From positions 1-34,780 of the forward strand of contig PLRW01000110.1 in assembly GCA_003164955.1 (NCBI GenBank): a DNA stretch of 34,780 bases, in the 5' to 3' direction. This document shows, piece after piece, positions 17,695-25,596 of this stretch. The stretch is from Actinomycetota bacterium (GTDB taxonomy: Bacteria; Actinomycetota; Actinomycetes; Streptosporangiales; Streptosporangiaceae). The position numbers and the translations under genes are program-made. The notes beneath the pieces are model-generated. The model searched no databases. It was given only the letters and a program-made list of their open reading frames with translations, and was not told the origin of the DNA. How positions within the stretch are numbered: the stretch's first letter is position 1; the number at the start of each line of letters is the position of its first letter.

Positions 17695-17982
17695 GTGGCA
17701 GACAGCGACGGCGGCAGGGCTGACGAAGGGCCCGGCCAGGCCGGGGCCCAGGATGAGGCCCAGGATGAAGCGCTGTCCTACGAGCAGGCCAGGGACGAGC
17801 TCGCCTCGGTGGTCAAGCGGCTGGAGACCGGTGGTCTCACCCTGGAGCAATCACTTGAGCTGTGGGAACGCGGCGAGCGGCTCGCGGCCGTCTGCGAGCG
17901 GCTGCTGGAGGGAGCGCGGGCGCGACTGTCCGCGGTGACCGCTGAGCGTTCCGGCGACGCCGATCCGAGCGCGCCGTTCTAG
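17695..17982 (+). CDS. xseB: Exodeoxyribonuclease VII small subunit
   Basis: The 95-residue product has the XseB helical hairpin at about residues 28-80, with LSYEQARDELASVVKRLETG, the conserved LTLEQSLELWERGERLAAVCERLL and short acidic tails on both sides. It binds several-fold to XseA to form exonuclease VII. The GTG start at 17695 is 72 bases after the xseA stop, and the gap carries a likely leaderless promoter. It converges on the DUF4245 gene. Confidence 0.93.
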   Translation: MADSDGGRADEGPGQAGAQDEAQDEALSYEQARDELASVVKRLETGGLTLEQSLELWERGERLAAVCERLLEGARARLSAVTAERSGDADPSAPF

Positions 17983-18034
17983 CGCGCAGCGCCCTGTCGT
18001 CGTACGGAGCGTCGAGCGCGCAGCGCCCTGTCGT
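17981..18034. repeat. 20-bp direct repeat between convergent genes
   Basis: AGCGCGCAGCGCCCTGTCGT occurs at 17981-18000 and again, perfectly, at 18015-18034, a period of 34 bases. The first copy begins inside the xseB stop codon and the second lies just before the DUF4245 stop on the other strand. Confidence 0.85.
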
Positions 18035-18046
18035 GCCCGGTCGCCG

Positions 18047-18655
18047 CTACCCCTCCGACGGCACGGGGCGCAGCGATGCGGCCAGGGCCCGAAGCTGGTC
18101 CCATGAGGCGTTGCCGGTGATGACGATGGTGGCCCCAGCCACGTCCGTTTCGTAAAGAGAACGCTGACCACGGCCAGGGGCCACCGAGGCGCGCCACGTC
18201 CGGCCGGCCACCCGGACCGGCGGGACCGCCGCACCAGCATTGGTCATCCGGCGGATAAACGCGGCGGGCGCCGCGTCGCTCTCCTCCATCGACGCGAGCG
18301 TCCCGGACGGGGTCACGTAGCCGAGCTGCCAGGTCGCGGTGCCCGCACCGTTGGCGCCGCCGAGGGCCACGCCCGAACTGACCGGCGACCACGACAGCGG
18401 CAGCCCGGCCGGCGCCAGCACCGGGTACCGTGCGGCCCGCGCCATCGTGCCCAGATCGCCCTGGTAGCTCACGGTGGGCGGCGAGGCGTCGTGCGGCAGC
18501 GGCACGGCCACGATGATGACGAAGCACAGCAGCAGGCAGGTCAGCACCGACCGGCCGCCGCGCAGCGCCGGATGAGCGGCCAGGCCGCCGCGGCGGAGCA
18601 CCGGCCGGGAGGCCACGAGCACGCCGTTCAGCCTTGGCTCGTGATGTCGGGGCAA
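18047..18655 (-). CDS. DUF4245 domain membrane-anchored protein
   Basis: The product of about 202 residues has a basic N-terminus, one transmembrane helix at about 36-55 (VLTCLLLCFVIIVAVPL) and an extracytoplasmic DUF4245 domain with LAPAGLPLSWSPVS, WQLGYVTPSG and a closing ATIVITGNASWDQLRALAASL. The function of DUF4245 is unknown. A gene of this family between xseB and glpX is a conserved actinobacterial arrangement. The TTG start at 18655 is the longest option and lacks a good ribosome-binding site; a GTG about 13 codons in would still leave the helix intact, so the N-terminus is uncertain. Confidence 0.85.
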   Translation of the reverse strand: MPRHHEPRLNGVLVASRPVLRRGGLAAHPALRGGRSVLTCLLLCFVIIVAVPLPHDASPPTVSYQGDLGTMARAARYPVLAPAGLPLSWSPVSSGVALGGANGAGTATWQLGYVTPSGTLASMEESDAAPAAFIRRMTNAGAAVPPVRVAGRTWRASVAPGRGQRSLYETDVAGATIVITGNASWDQLRALAASLRPVPSEG

Positions 18656-18894
18656 CCGTCCAGGCCGGCGCGCGTCGCCGGGCCACGCTCGGGGCCGCGC
18701 GTCAGGGGCGCGTGTGATTCCCTTACCGCATACCGTGCTCGATCTGCCGACATCGCCGCCCAGCGCCCTCCGGGTCCTGCCACCTAAGGTGACCAGGTTA
18801 CGCCGAACCGGTGGCTGTATTTCATGAGCGCATCACCGATCATGGGTGGGGCCGGGAGAACGAGCGCCCGTGACATAACAGGAGGGACGGCCGC
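18656..18894. other. Divergent control region between DUF4245 gene and glpX
   Basis: No gene is supported here. Two -10-like hexamers overlap: TAAGGT on the plus strand (18785-18790), which would give glpX a leader of about 100 bases, and TAACCT on the minus strand (about 18795-18800) towards the DUF4245 gene. glpX has a strong GGAGGGA ribosome-binding site just before its ATG. Confidence 0.4.
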
Positions 18895-19959
18895 ATGCCA
18901 GCCGACGACGTGAGCACGAACCCCGCGCCTGAGCGGCCCGGTCCCGGCGACGTGAGCCCGCTGCCGGAGCCAGGGAAGCACGCCCCCGACCGGAACCTCG
19001 CGCTCGAACTGGCCCGGGTCACCGAGGCGGCGTCGATGGCGGCCGCGCGCTGGGTGGGACGCGGAGACAAGAACGGCGCGGACGGTGCCGCGGTCAACGC
19101 CATGCGGTTGCTGATCAATTCGGTGTCGATGCGGGGCGTGGTCGTCATCGGCGAGGGCGAGAAAGACCAGGCGCCCATGCTCTTCAACGGGGAAGATGTC
19201 GGCGACGGCACCGGCCCCGCGTGTGACGTGGCCGTCGACCCGATCGACGGCACCCGGCTGTGCGCCAACGGCATGCCGAACGCGGTCTCCGTGCTCGCGG
19301 TCTCCGCGCGAGGCTCGATGTACGACCCGTCCGCCGTCTTCTACATGTCGAAGCTGGCCACCGGCCCGGAAGCGGCCGGATCGGTGGACGTAAGCGCCCC
19401 GCCCGCGGCCAACATCGCCGCCGTGGCCCGGGCCAAGGCCTGCTCGCCGCACGACGTGACCGTCGTCATCCTGGACCGCCCCCGGCACGAGGAACTCATC
19501 AGGGAGGTCCGGGAGGCCGGCGCCCGGATCAAGCTGATCACCGACGGTGACGTGGCCGGGGCGATCATGACAGCGCGTGAGGGCACCGGGATCGACCTGA
19601 TGCTCGGCATCGGCGGAACCCCGGAAGGCATCATTGCCGCCTGCGCGCTGAAATGCCTCGGCGGCACGATCCAGGGCATGCTGGCCCCCCGCGACGAGGC
19701 CGAGCGGCGGCGCGCTCTCGACGCCGGCCACGACCTCGACCGGGTGCTCACCACCGACGACCTCGTCTCCTCCGACGACGTGTTCTTCGCGGCCACCGGG
19801 ATCACCGACGGGGAACTGATGGAGGGGGTCCGGTACCGCCGCGGCGACGCGACCACCCATTCGCTGGTGATGCGGTCGCGGTCCGGGACCATCCGGAGCA
19901 TCAAGAGCGAGCACCAACTGTGGAAGCTGCGCGCTTACAGCTCGATCGATTTCGACTGA
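18895..19959 (+). CDS. glpX: Class II fructose-1,6-bisphosphatase (GlpX)
   Basis: The 354-residue enzyme dephosphorylates fructose 1,6-bisphosphate in gluconeogenesis. It has the class II landmarks: [20 protein letters not shown] near residue 53, [19 protein letters not shown] near 82, the metal-binding AVDPIDGTR near 112-120, [13 protein letters not shown] near 190, TDGDVAGAI near 218 and [18 protein letters not shown] near 240. The first 30 residues are a Pro-rich extension without family similarity. The ATG start follows GGAGGGA. It is the last gene of the conserved housekeeping block; the accessory interval starts after it. Confidence 0.97.
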   Translation: MPADDVSTNPAPERPGPGDVSPLPEPGKHAPDRNLALELARVTEAASMAAARWVGRGDKNGADGAAVNAMRLLINSVSMRGVVVIGEGEKDQAPMLFNGEDVGDGTGPACDVAVDPIDGTRLCANGMPNAVSVLAVSARGSMYDPSAVFYMSKLATGPEAAGSVDVSAPPAANIAAVARAKACSPHDVTVVILDRPRHEELIREVREAGARIKLITDGDVAGAIMTAREGTGIDLMLGIGGTPEGIIAACALKCLGGTIQGMLAPRDEAERRRALDAGHDLDRVLTTDDLVSSDDVFFAATGITDGELMEGVRYRRGDATTHSLVMRSRSGTIRSIKSEHQLWKLRAYSSIDFD

Positions 19960-19972
19960 ACGGACGTGCTGC

Positions 19973-20001
19973 GGGCCGGGCCGCGCGGTGCGGGCCGGCC
20001 C
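19973..20001 (+). terminator. Possible glpX terminator hairpin
   Basis: GGGCCGG (19973-19979) can pair with CCGGCCC (19995-20001) around a 15-base loop, starting 13 bases after the glpX stop. There is no U tract, as is usual in this kind of genome. Confidence 0.4.
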
Positions 20002-20074
20002 TCAGTGCTCAGTCGCCCCGGTGCCGTCCCAGGAGCCTCTCAGGCACCGCACGCCCCGCGTGTTCCAGCTTCTT

Positions 20075-20124
20075 TACACGTAGAGGCGCCATCGCGTGTG
20101 CCCCAATACACGTAGAGGTGCCAT
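20075..20124. repeat. 18-bp direct repeat pair, possible operator
   Basis: TACACGTAGAGGCGCCAT (20075-20092) and TACACGTAGAGGTGCCAT (20107-20124) differ at one base and are 32 bases apart, about three helical turns. The second copy overlaps an ACGTA/TACGT inverted pair. The stretch is more AT-rich than its surroundings and lies between glpX and the regulator remnant. Confidence 0.7.
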
Positions 20125-20229
20125 TACGTACATGGGAACGAGCGGCGTAGCGCCGGGCGGGGCAGGCGGGCCGGGCCCCGTGCTACGGCTCGGCCCGGCC
20201 CGCAGGGCTCAGCCCGACCCGCCGCCGGA

Positions 20230-21132
20230 GAAACCGCGGTCGTCTTGCCCACACCCGCCGTCCCGTCAATGGCGACGATGGTCACCACGCCGGCCGCCGC
20301 ATCATCGGTCCGGCCATCGGCCCCCCCGGCGGCACCGAGCAAACCGGTGAGCAGGGCAAGCCCGTGTGCCCGCCCGGCGAAATGCCGGGCCGTCGCGGGC
20401 AGCTGGCGCGGGACCACGGGCCGGGCCGCGCCCAGGTCTGCCGACCACGGGCCGGCCGCCACTGGGGCCCCCCGGGGCCGGTCCGGTCGCGCCCGGCGGA
20501 ACAGCCCCAGCGGCCGGTCCAGCGCGGGCGACGGCCAGGTCCGCGTCCTCGCGCAGCATGCGCAGGTGCAGATCCCGCAGCTCGGGCCCGGGCTCGGCAC
20601 CCAGGTGCCGGGCCAGCAGTCCCCGGGCCCGGTCATAGGCGGCCAGGGCCTCGGCGCCACGCCCGGACCGGTACAGCGCCAGCATGAGCTGCGCATGGAA
20701 CCGTTCGTGCAGGGGCTGCTCGGCGGTGTGGCCCTGCACCTCCAGGATCAGTTCGGCGTGCCGTCCCAGGTTCAGGTCGGCGTCCACCCGCCCTTCCAGC
20801 GCCTGCAGCCGGATGCGCTCCAGCCGCGGCGTTATCTCCCGCCGCAGCGCGTCGGACGGAATATCGGACAGCGGCTCATCCCGCCACAGCGCCAGCGCCG
20901 CGGCCAGCAGGCTGGCCGCGCGGGGCCAGTCCGCCGCGCGCACCGCCGCGGCGCCGTCGCGGGCCAGTTCCCCGAACTGCAGCAGGTCCAGTTCGCCAGC
21001 GTCCAGTCGCAGCTGGTAACCGGGGTCGCGGGTGACAATCCGCGCGTCCGCCGGGGCGAGCAGCCGGCGCAGGCACTTGACGTAGTTGCGCAGGGTCACC
21101 CGGGCGGTGGGCGGCGGGGAACCGCCGACAGC
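20230..21132 (-). pseudogene. AfsR/SARP-like regulator remnant (end of DNA-binding domain, BTAD, start of NB-ARC)
   Basis: Reading leftward from about 21132, the frame gives the tail of a SARP winged-helix domain (TARVTLRNYVKCLRRLL), then GYQLRLDAGELDLLQF and a full BTAD domain through AYDRARGLLARHLGAEPGPELRDLH. Near 20525 the homology jumps frame and continues with PRQLPATARHFAGRAHGLALL and a Walker A-like IDGTAGVGKTT, the start of an NB-ARC domain. It ends there, at about 20235. So the gene lacks most of its DNA-binding domain, has a frameshift between BTAD and NB-ARC, and has lost the NB-ARC core and everything after it. Intact relatives are activators of secondary metabolism. Confidence 0.75.
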
Positions 21133-21774
21133 CCGCTGCTGACCATCCCGCCCGGCTACCTGCTGGCGGACCGGGCGGTGGACCTCGATCTGGCCGAGTT
21201 CAGCGGGCTCATGTCGCGGGGCCTGGACGCCGCCGAGGCCGGGGACCCGGCCGCCGCCTCAGAACTGCTCGCCGACGCGCTCGCGCTCTGGCGCGGGACG
21301 GCGTTCACCGGAGTCGGCGCGATCCCGATCCTGGCGGCGGCGGAAGGCCTGGACGCCCGCCGGCTGATGGCGGCCGACGCCAAGGCGGAAGCCGATCTGG
21401 AACTGGGCCGTTACGCCACGGTGGTCACGGAACTGTCGGCGCTGCTCATCGCGCATCCGCTCCGCGAGCGCTCACGCGGCCTGGCCATGCTGGCGCTGGA
21501 CCGGCTCGGCTGCCGGGCCGATGCGCTCGGCCTGTACCGGTCCGGTGAGCGGGCGCTTCGCGGGGAGCTGGGCATCGAACCGGGCGGCTGGCTGCGCGGT
21601 GTGCACGACCGCATCCTGACGAGCGACGCGGGGACAGGCGCGGGAGCGGACGACCTGCACCCACGTCCGTTCCGATGGATGATTGACGGACCTGGCGCAG
21701 GCGGCGCCCCAACCATGACAAATGGAGTAACCGCTATACGGGCCGGGGCGCATCGTGCTACCCGTAATCCATGA
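21122..21774 (+). pseudogene. BTAD-domain remnant of a second SARP-like regulator
   Basis: From about 21122 the plus strand encodes SPLLTIPPGYLLADRAVDLD and a BTAD domain with ALALWRGTAFTGVGAIPILA, DLELGRYATVVTELSALL and LGLYRSGERALRGELGIEPG, ending about 21640. The DNA-binding domain that should precede it is absent, replaced by the oppositely oriented remnant. It is homologous to that remnant but clearly diverged, so it is a separate gene and not a recent fold-back copy. The frame runs on to a TGA at 21772-21774 that overlaps the ATG of the next gene. No plausible start codon with a ribosome-binding site precedes the domain. Confidence 0.7.
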
Positions 21775-23204
21775 CCGACGCAGCCGAATCCGCAGCCGGC
21801 GCGCGTGACCAGGCGCGCGCGAGTGCCGCCATTTCCGCACGGCAACAGGCCCGGCATGGGGGGATCTCCCTGGTGCGGTTCCTCTACGCCGACCACGGCG
21901 GGATCGTCCGCGGCAAGGCCACGCACGCCTCGGGGCTGGAAGCCCGGATGACGAGCGGCATCGGGCACACCGTCGCGATGATGGCGATGAACATGCTCGA
22001 CCACCTGCAGCCGGTCGAGGGCATGGGCCCGGTCGGCGAGGTCCGCATCGTGCCGGACCCGCAGACCTTCGTGCCGCTGCCGTACGCGCCCGGTGCGGCC
22101 GCGATGGCGTCGGACCTGGTACGGCCCGACGGGCAGCCGTGGGAGGCGTGCGCGCGGACCTTCCTCAAGCAGGCCATCGCCGCACTGGCGGCCGAGGGCT
22201 ACGCGATGCGCGCGGCGTTCGAGCCGGAGTTCACGCTCGGCCAGCGCGAGCCGGATCCAGATGGCGGCCCCGACCGGCTCGTTCCCGCCGACGACAGCCT
22301 GTGCTACTCCTCTACCGGATTCCAGCGCGCGCACGACTTCACGATGGACCTGGTCCAGGCGCTGGAGGCGCAGCGGCTCGAGGTCGAGCACTACTATCCC
22401 GAGCTCGGCCACGGCCAGCAGGAAGTGGTGATCCGGCACGCCCCGGCACTGCGCGCGGCCGACAACCACCTGCTGTACCGGGAGACGGTCCGGGGGGTGG
22501 CGTTCCGGCGCGGCGTGTGGGCCAGCCTCGCCCCGAAGCCGGTTCCCGACCAGGCCGGGAACGGCACGCACCTGCACGGGTCACTCTTCGAGCTCGGCCC
22601 GGACGGCGCGCCCACCGGGCGGAACGTCTTCGCCGACAGCCGCGACCAGTACGGCCTCTCTGACATCGGCTACCACTTCATCGGCGGCGTGCTCGCGCAC
22701 CTGCCCGCCCTCACCGCCCTGACCTGCGGCAGCGTCAACAGCTACCGCCGTCTCGCCCCGCAGACGTGGAGCAGCGCCTACACCATTTACGGGATGGACA
22801 ACCGCGAGGCGGCCGTGCGGATCGCGTCCGTGCTGCGCGGCGACCCGGCCAGCTCGGTCAACCTGGAGCTGAAGCCGTCGGACTCCAGCGCCAACCCCTA
22901 CCTGGCCCTCGGCGCGTTCATCCACGCGGGGCTGGACGGGATTCGCGGCAAGCTTGATCCGGGTGCGGCGGTGAACGTGGATCCGGCCACTCTCTCTGAT
23001 GCCGAACGGGCCCGGCTGGGAGCCCGCCGCCTGCCCGGCTCGCTGGAGGCGGCGCTGAATGCCCTGGAGGCGGACGATCTCCTGATGACGGCGCTCGGCC
23101 CGCTGCGCAGCCGCGCCTACCTCGCGGTGAAGCGTTCCGAGGTGGCCGACTTCGCCGCGCACGACGCCGCCTACGAGTGCTTCCACCACTTCACCAAGAT
23201 CTGA
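21771..23204 (+). CDS. Glutamine synthetase family protein (GlnA-like gamma-glutamyl ligase)
   Basis: The 477-residue protein has the beta-grasp N-domain (about 25-130) and the catalytic domain with AFEPEFTLGQ near 150, ELGHGQQEVVIRHAPALRAADN near 208-230, GNGTHLHGSLF near 262-272, the SYRRLAPQTWSSAY loop near 324 and the NREAAVRIAS and SVNLELKPSDSSANPYLALG segments. Glu and His metal-binding positions appear kept. Members with this divergence (GlnA3/GlnA4-like in Streptomyces) glutamylate polyamines or ethanolamine rather than ammonia, so the substrate is left open. The ATG start overlaps the stop of the BTAD remnant as ATGA and no good ribosome-binding site or clean -10 is seen; a near-consensus TACCCG lies 6 bases upstream. 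Confidence 0.92.
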   Translation: MTDAAESAAGARDQARASAAISARQQARHGGISLVRFLYADHGGIVRGKATHASGLEARMTSGIGHTVAMMAMNMLDHLQPVEGMGPVGEVRIVPDPQTFVPLPYAPGAAAMASDLVRPDGQPWEACARTFLKQAIAALAAEGYAMRAAFEPEFTLGQREPDPDGGPDRLVPADDSLCYSSTGFQRAHDFTMDLVQALEAQRLEVEHYYPELGHGQQEVVIRHAPALRAADNHLLYRETVRGVAFRRGVWASLAPKPVPDQAGNGTHLHGSLFELGPDGAPTGRNVFADSRDQYGLSDIGYHFIGGVLAHLPALTALTCGSVNSYRRLAPQTWSSAYTIYGMDNREAAVRIASVLRGDPASSVNLELKPSDSSANPYLALGAFIHAGLDGIRGKLDPGAAVNVDPATLSDAERARLGARRLPGSLEAALNALEADDLLMTALGPLRSRAYLAVKRSEVADFAAHDAAYECFHHFTKI

Positions 23205-23287
23205 CGCCCTCAGCGGCTGACTGGCAAGCGGCTTACCCCCTTACGCAGGAGGCCGCCTCCGGTGTCCTCCGCGGCGGCGCAGCCTGA

Positions 23288-23758
23288 TCAGCGGTCCGGC
23301 TCTGAACCAGAGTCGCCAGGCGCCTCGCCCGGATCGGCGATCTCAATAACATGCAGCGGCTCGTCAAGGTCTGCTGAGTGCTCCCGCCACTTCGCGGCGG
23401 CCAGGGTGAGGATGGGGCAAATCGCCGCGTCGGCGACGGCGGCCACGTGGGCATCCCACGGATCGAGGCCGGTCCTGGCGATGACGGCCGCGAGCCGAGC
23501 GGCCTGATCAGCATCCCGCAGGGGGGCGACTTCGGCGCTTCCCAGTTGCTCCAGGCCCCGCAGGGCGTCATCCGCGTCCTCGCTGCGCGCGTCCAGTGAG
23601 GCAGCGACCATGGCCAGGGCAGGCAAGACGAGCGGCTGCCCGCGAGCGTCGAGATCCAGGATGAGGCTCGTCACCCCGGCGTCCGCACGGGCAACGGCGG
23701 TCAGGACGCTGACGTCGAGGACGTACGGCGCGGGAACAGCCCCGGCATCCTCGCTCAC
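23288..23758 (-). CDS. PIN-domain protein, probable toxin of a VapBC-like pair
   Basis: The 156-residue product starts with a PIN-type strand YVLDVSVLTAVARAD (D15) and has the C-terminal acidic cluster GLDPWDAHVAAVAD (D99, D102, D110) typical of VapC-like RNases. The acidic residue expected after the second strand is not obvious; that region reads LVLPALAMVAASLD. Intact members cleave RNA and are neutralised by the partner antitoxin. The GTG start at 23758 overlaps the antitoxin stop as GTGA, so translation is coupled. The last 20 residues are an acidic extension. Confidence 0.82.
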   Translation of the reverse strand: MSEDAGAVPAPYVLDVSVLTAVARADAGVTSLILDLDARGQPLVLPALAMVAASLDARSEDADDALRGLEQLGSAEVAPLRDADQAARLAAVIARTGLDPWDAHVAAVADAAICPILTLAAAKWREHSADLDEPLHVIEIADPGEAPGDSGSEPDR

Positions 23759-24006
23759 CTCTGCGGAAGCGCGGCTGCCTGGGCGTCGATATGTGCCATC
23801 ATGCGCGACACCGTGGCCGGGTCAGCCTGCGCGGCGATCTCCCTCAGACGATCCAGGGCGCGCCGGTCGCGGCGGGCTTTCTCGGACAGGGCGTCATTGA
23901 ACACGGCCGATACAGAGGAAGCCCTGCCCTCCGCCACCAGTTGCTCGGCATAGGCGGACAGACGGGGATCCACGGTAATAGTCAGCCTGGCTTTCCTGTC
24001 GCTCAT
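23755..24006 (-). CDS. Ribbon-helix-helix antitoxin, partner of the PIN protein
   Basis: The 83-residue product has an N-terminal strand KARLTITVDPRL and a helix pair (SAYAEQLVAEGRASSVSAVFNDAL), the form of ribbon-helix-helix DNA-binding antitoxins, then a charged helical C-terminus likely to wrap the toxin. The start at ATG 24006 is preceded by a TATGAT -10 hexamer at 6 bases and has no ribosome-binding site, so it should be leaderless. The order antitoxin then toxin with a 4-base overlap is the classical toxin-antitoxin layout. Confidence 0.83.
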   Translation of the reverse strand: MSDRKARLTITVDPRLSAYAEQLVAEGRASSVSAVFNDALSEKARRDRRALDRLREIAAQADPATVSRMMAHIDAQAAALPQR

Positions 24007-24012
24007 ACCCGG

Positions 24013-24018
24013 ATCATA
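24013..24018 (-). promoter_or_regulatory. -10 element of the leaderless antitoxin promoter
   Basis: Minus-strand TATGAT is followed by CCGGGT and then the ATG of the antitoxin. It is nearly the full consensus (TATAAT). No clear -35 hexamer. Confidence 0.65.
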
Positions 24019-24083
24019 CGTCGGCCGGTGCCCGCATCTGGGAGCAACTCGCCCACCCCGCGCGCCGCGAGGCCGGATCCGGG

Positions 24084-24284
24084 CTAGGCTCCGGGCTCGC
24101 CTTTGATGCGGCGGGTGAACGCCCGCCAGGTGGATGGCGCGACGGCGAGCGGCGGGCCGCCGGGGTCCTTGGAGTCGCGGACGGCAACCGCGCCCGGCCG
24201 CCCGGCGACCTCCACGCAGTTGGCCTCCCCGCTGCTGTAGCTGCTCTTGCGCCACGACGCGCAGGGGTGATTGATCATGGTCAC
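24084..24284 (-). CDS. DUF397 domain protein
   Basis: The 66-residue product shows the DUF397 pattern: ASWRKSSYSSGEANCVEVA, then VAVRDSKDPGGPPLAVAPSTWRAF. These small proteins almost always sit downstream of an XRE/DUF5753 regulator in actinomycetes, and some pairs (BldB/WhiJ-like systems) affect development. The GTG start at 24284 overlaps the stop of the upstream regulator as GTGA, so the two are translated together. It is probably a binding partner or modulator of that regulator. Confidence 0.93.
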   Translation of the reverse strand: MTMINHPCASWRKSSYSSGEANCVEVAGRPGAVAVRDSKDPGGPPLAVAPSTWRAFTRRIKGEPGA

Positions 24285-25174
24285 TGTCTTAGCTCCTCCG
24301 CACTTCGGTGAATTAGGTCCCTGGAAGCGTGCTCGTCCAGCGCCGCGCCCCAGATGTGCTCGAATGCGTCCGCGAAGCGCTCGACCTCGCGGGTCTTATC
24401 GAGGTAGAGGTCTCCCGTGAATCCGTTGACGTAGACGGTGGCTGGCTCGCTTTCCTGGCCGTCGCCGTTGAGCGGGAACCGCAGGATGTAGAAAGGCCCC
24501 GACATCACGCCATGGTGCAGGCCCGCCCTGAATGGCACGACTCGCACTGAGACGTTCGGCATCTCGGCGGTCTCCGCCAGCCGGTCGAGCTGGGCCGCCA
24601 TGATGGCCGAGCCGCCGACCGGGCGGCGGATGACTGCCTCATTAAGGGCGGCGCGCAGTTCAAGCGGAGCCGTCGGCCGCCGGATCAGCGCTTGGCGGGC
24701 AATCCGAACATGCACCAGGCGGTCTATCTGCTCGTCGTCTTCGTCCGGCTTCCCCGCCTTAATGACCGTGCGCGCGTAGTCCTCGGTCTGGAGCAGACCG
24801 GGCACCAGCTCCGACTGGTACATGGACAGCAGCGAGGTGGCCTCTTCCAGCCCGATGTAGACATCGAAGCCCTCGGGGATTACGTCGCCGTAGGCATGCC
24901 ACCAGCCTTTGGCCTTGGTTTCTTTCGCCAGTCCCATCAGGGCCTCGGTCAGATCCGGCGGCGCGGCGTAGATGCGGCACATGGCTTCCACGTCGAGACT
25001 GCGCAGCGAGGTCTGGCCGGTCTCGATCCGCCAGATCTTCGCCTCGGACCATTCCAGCTTCTCCGCCGCGGTCTTGACGGTGATCCGCTGGCCGCTGCGG
25101 AGCTCACGCAGGTATCTGCCGAGCTGCCGCCGGGGCACCGTCGAGCCGGTCGTCTCCGTCGCCATCTCTCCCAT
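24281..25174 (-). CDS. XRE-family regulator with DUF5753 domain
   Basis: The 297-residue protein has an N-terminal helix-turn-helix (about 16-72, LGRYLRELRSGQRITVKTAAEKLEWSEAK split over two helices, then IWRIETGQTSL) and a C-terminal DUF5753 domain from about 100 (YQSELVPGLLQTEDYARTV, QLDRLAETAEMPNVSVRVVPF, GDLYLDKTREVERF). This is the WhiJ-like class that partners with DUF397 proteins. Start ATG 25174 has GAAGGAG just upstream; an alternative ATG is 3 codons in. A TAGCCT hexamer about 26 bases upstream could be its -10. The regulator probably binds the AT-rich region next to it. Confidence 0.93.
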   Translation of the reverse strand: MGEMATETTGSTVPRRQLGRYLRELRSGQRITVKTAAEKLEWSEAKIWRIETGQTSLRSLDVEAMCRIYAAPPDLTEALMGLAKETKAKGWWHAYGDVIPEGFDVYIGLEEATSLLSMYQSELVPGLLQTEDYARTVIKAGKPDEDDEQIDRLVHVRIARQALIRRPTAPLELRAALNEAVIRRPVGGSAIMAAQLDRLAETAEMPNVSVRVVPFRAGLHHGVMSGPFYILRFPLNGDGQESEPATVYVNGFTGDLYLDKTREVERFADAFEHIWGAALDEHASRDLIHRSAEELRQ

Positions 25175-25189
25175 CGTCTCCTTCGGCCT

Positions 25190-25335
25190 TGCACGACGAG
25201 GCTATCAATCACTCACTCTGAAAGCACCTCGTCATACGATTCGAAATATATTTCTCAAAACTAGTAGCTCACAGCATAAATTCATAGTGATAGCTTGCAG
25301 ATTGGGTCTCTCAAGTGCTTGGCTAAGACCGCCGG
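25190..25335. promoter_or_regulatory. AT-rich divergent control region with a GAAATATATTTC palindrome
   Basis: This region has far lower GC than anything else in the window. It separates the XRE/DUF397 operon from two small genes on the other strand. A perfect 12-bp palindrome, GAAATATATTTC, lies at 25243-25254 and is a candidate operator for the XRE regulator. Several hexamers resembling -10 elements lie around it on both strands. Confidence 0.6.
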
Positions 25336-25368
25336 ACGGTGACCAGGCGGACACGGGAGATGGCCACG

Positions 25369-25596
25369 ATGAGGTTAACGACGCAGGCTCTGGCGGCACT
25401 GGATGAGCTGAGCCGGCAATGGGGAGCGACGTACGACATCGCCGTGACCAGGGCCGGATGGGTCGCCAAGCGGCTCGATAACGGGCGGCCGCTGGCGGCC
25501 CGCGACCCGGACGGACTGCGGGAGCTGATCACGGCGGACTCCGCCGCCGAGCCCGCGTCGCGCAACCGCCCCGATGACACCCGGCGCGCGTCATGA
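25369..25596 (+). CDS. Small protein of unknown function, first of a coupled pair
   Basis: The 75-residue product is soluble and has a helix-rich N-terminal half (LTTQALAALDELSRQWGATYDI) and an Arg-rich C-terminus. I do not recognise a named domain. The ATG at 25369 was chosen because GGGAG lies 9 bases before it; the ATG at 25360 overlaps that site. It faces away from the XRE/DUF397 operon across the AT-rich region and its stop overlaps the start of the next gene, so it is the lead gene of a tiny operon. Confidence 0.7.
   Translation: MRLTTQALAALDELSRQWGATYDIAVTRAGWVAKRLDNGRPLAARDPDGLRELITADSAAEPASRNRPDDTRRAS

Noticed and set aside
18891..19959. glpX read as inositol monophosphatase because of the DPIDGT motif
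   Set aside because: Other motifs ([45 protein letters not shown]) are those of GlpX.
20245..21120. Plus-strand frame upstream of the BTAD remnant
   Set aside because: It is antisense to the other SARP remnant; only the part after about 21122 has BTAD similarity, so the long frame is a chance fusion.
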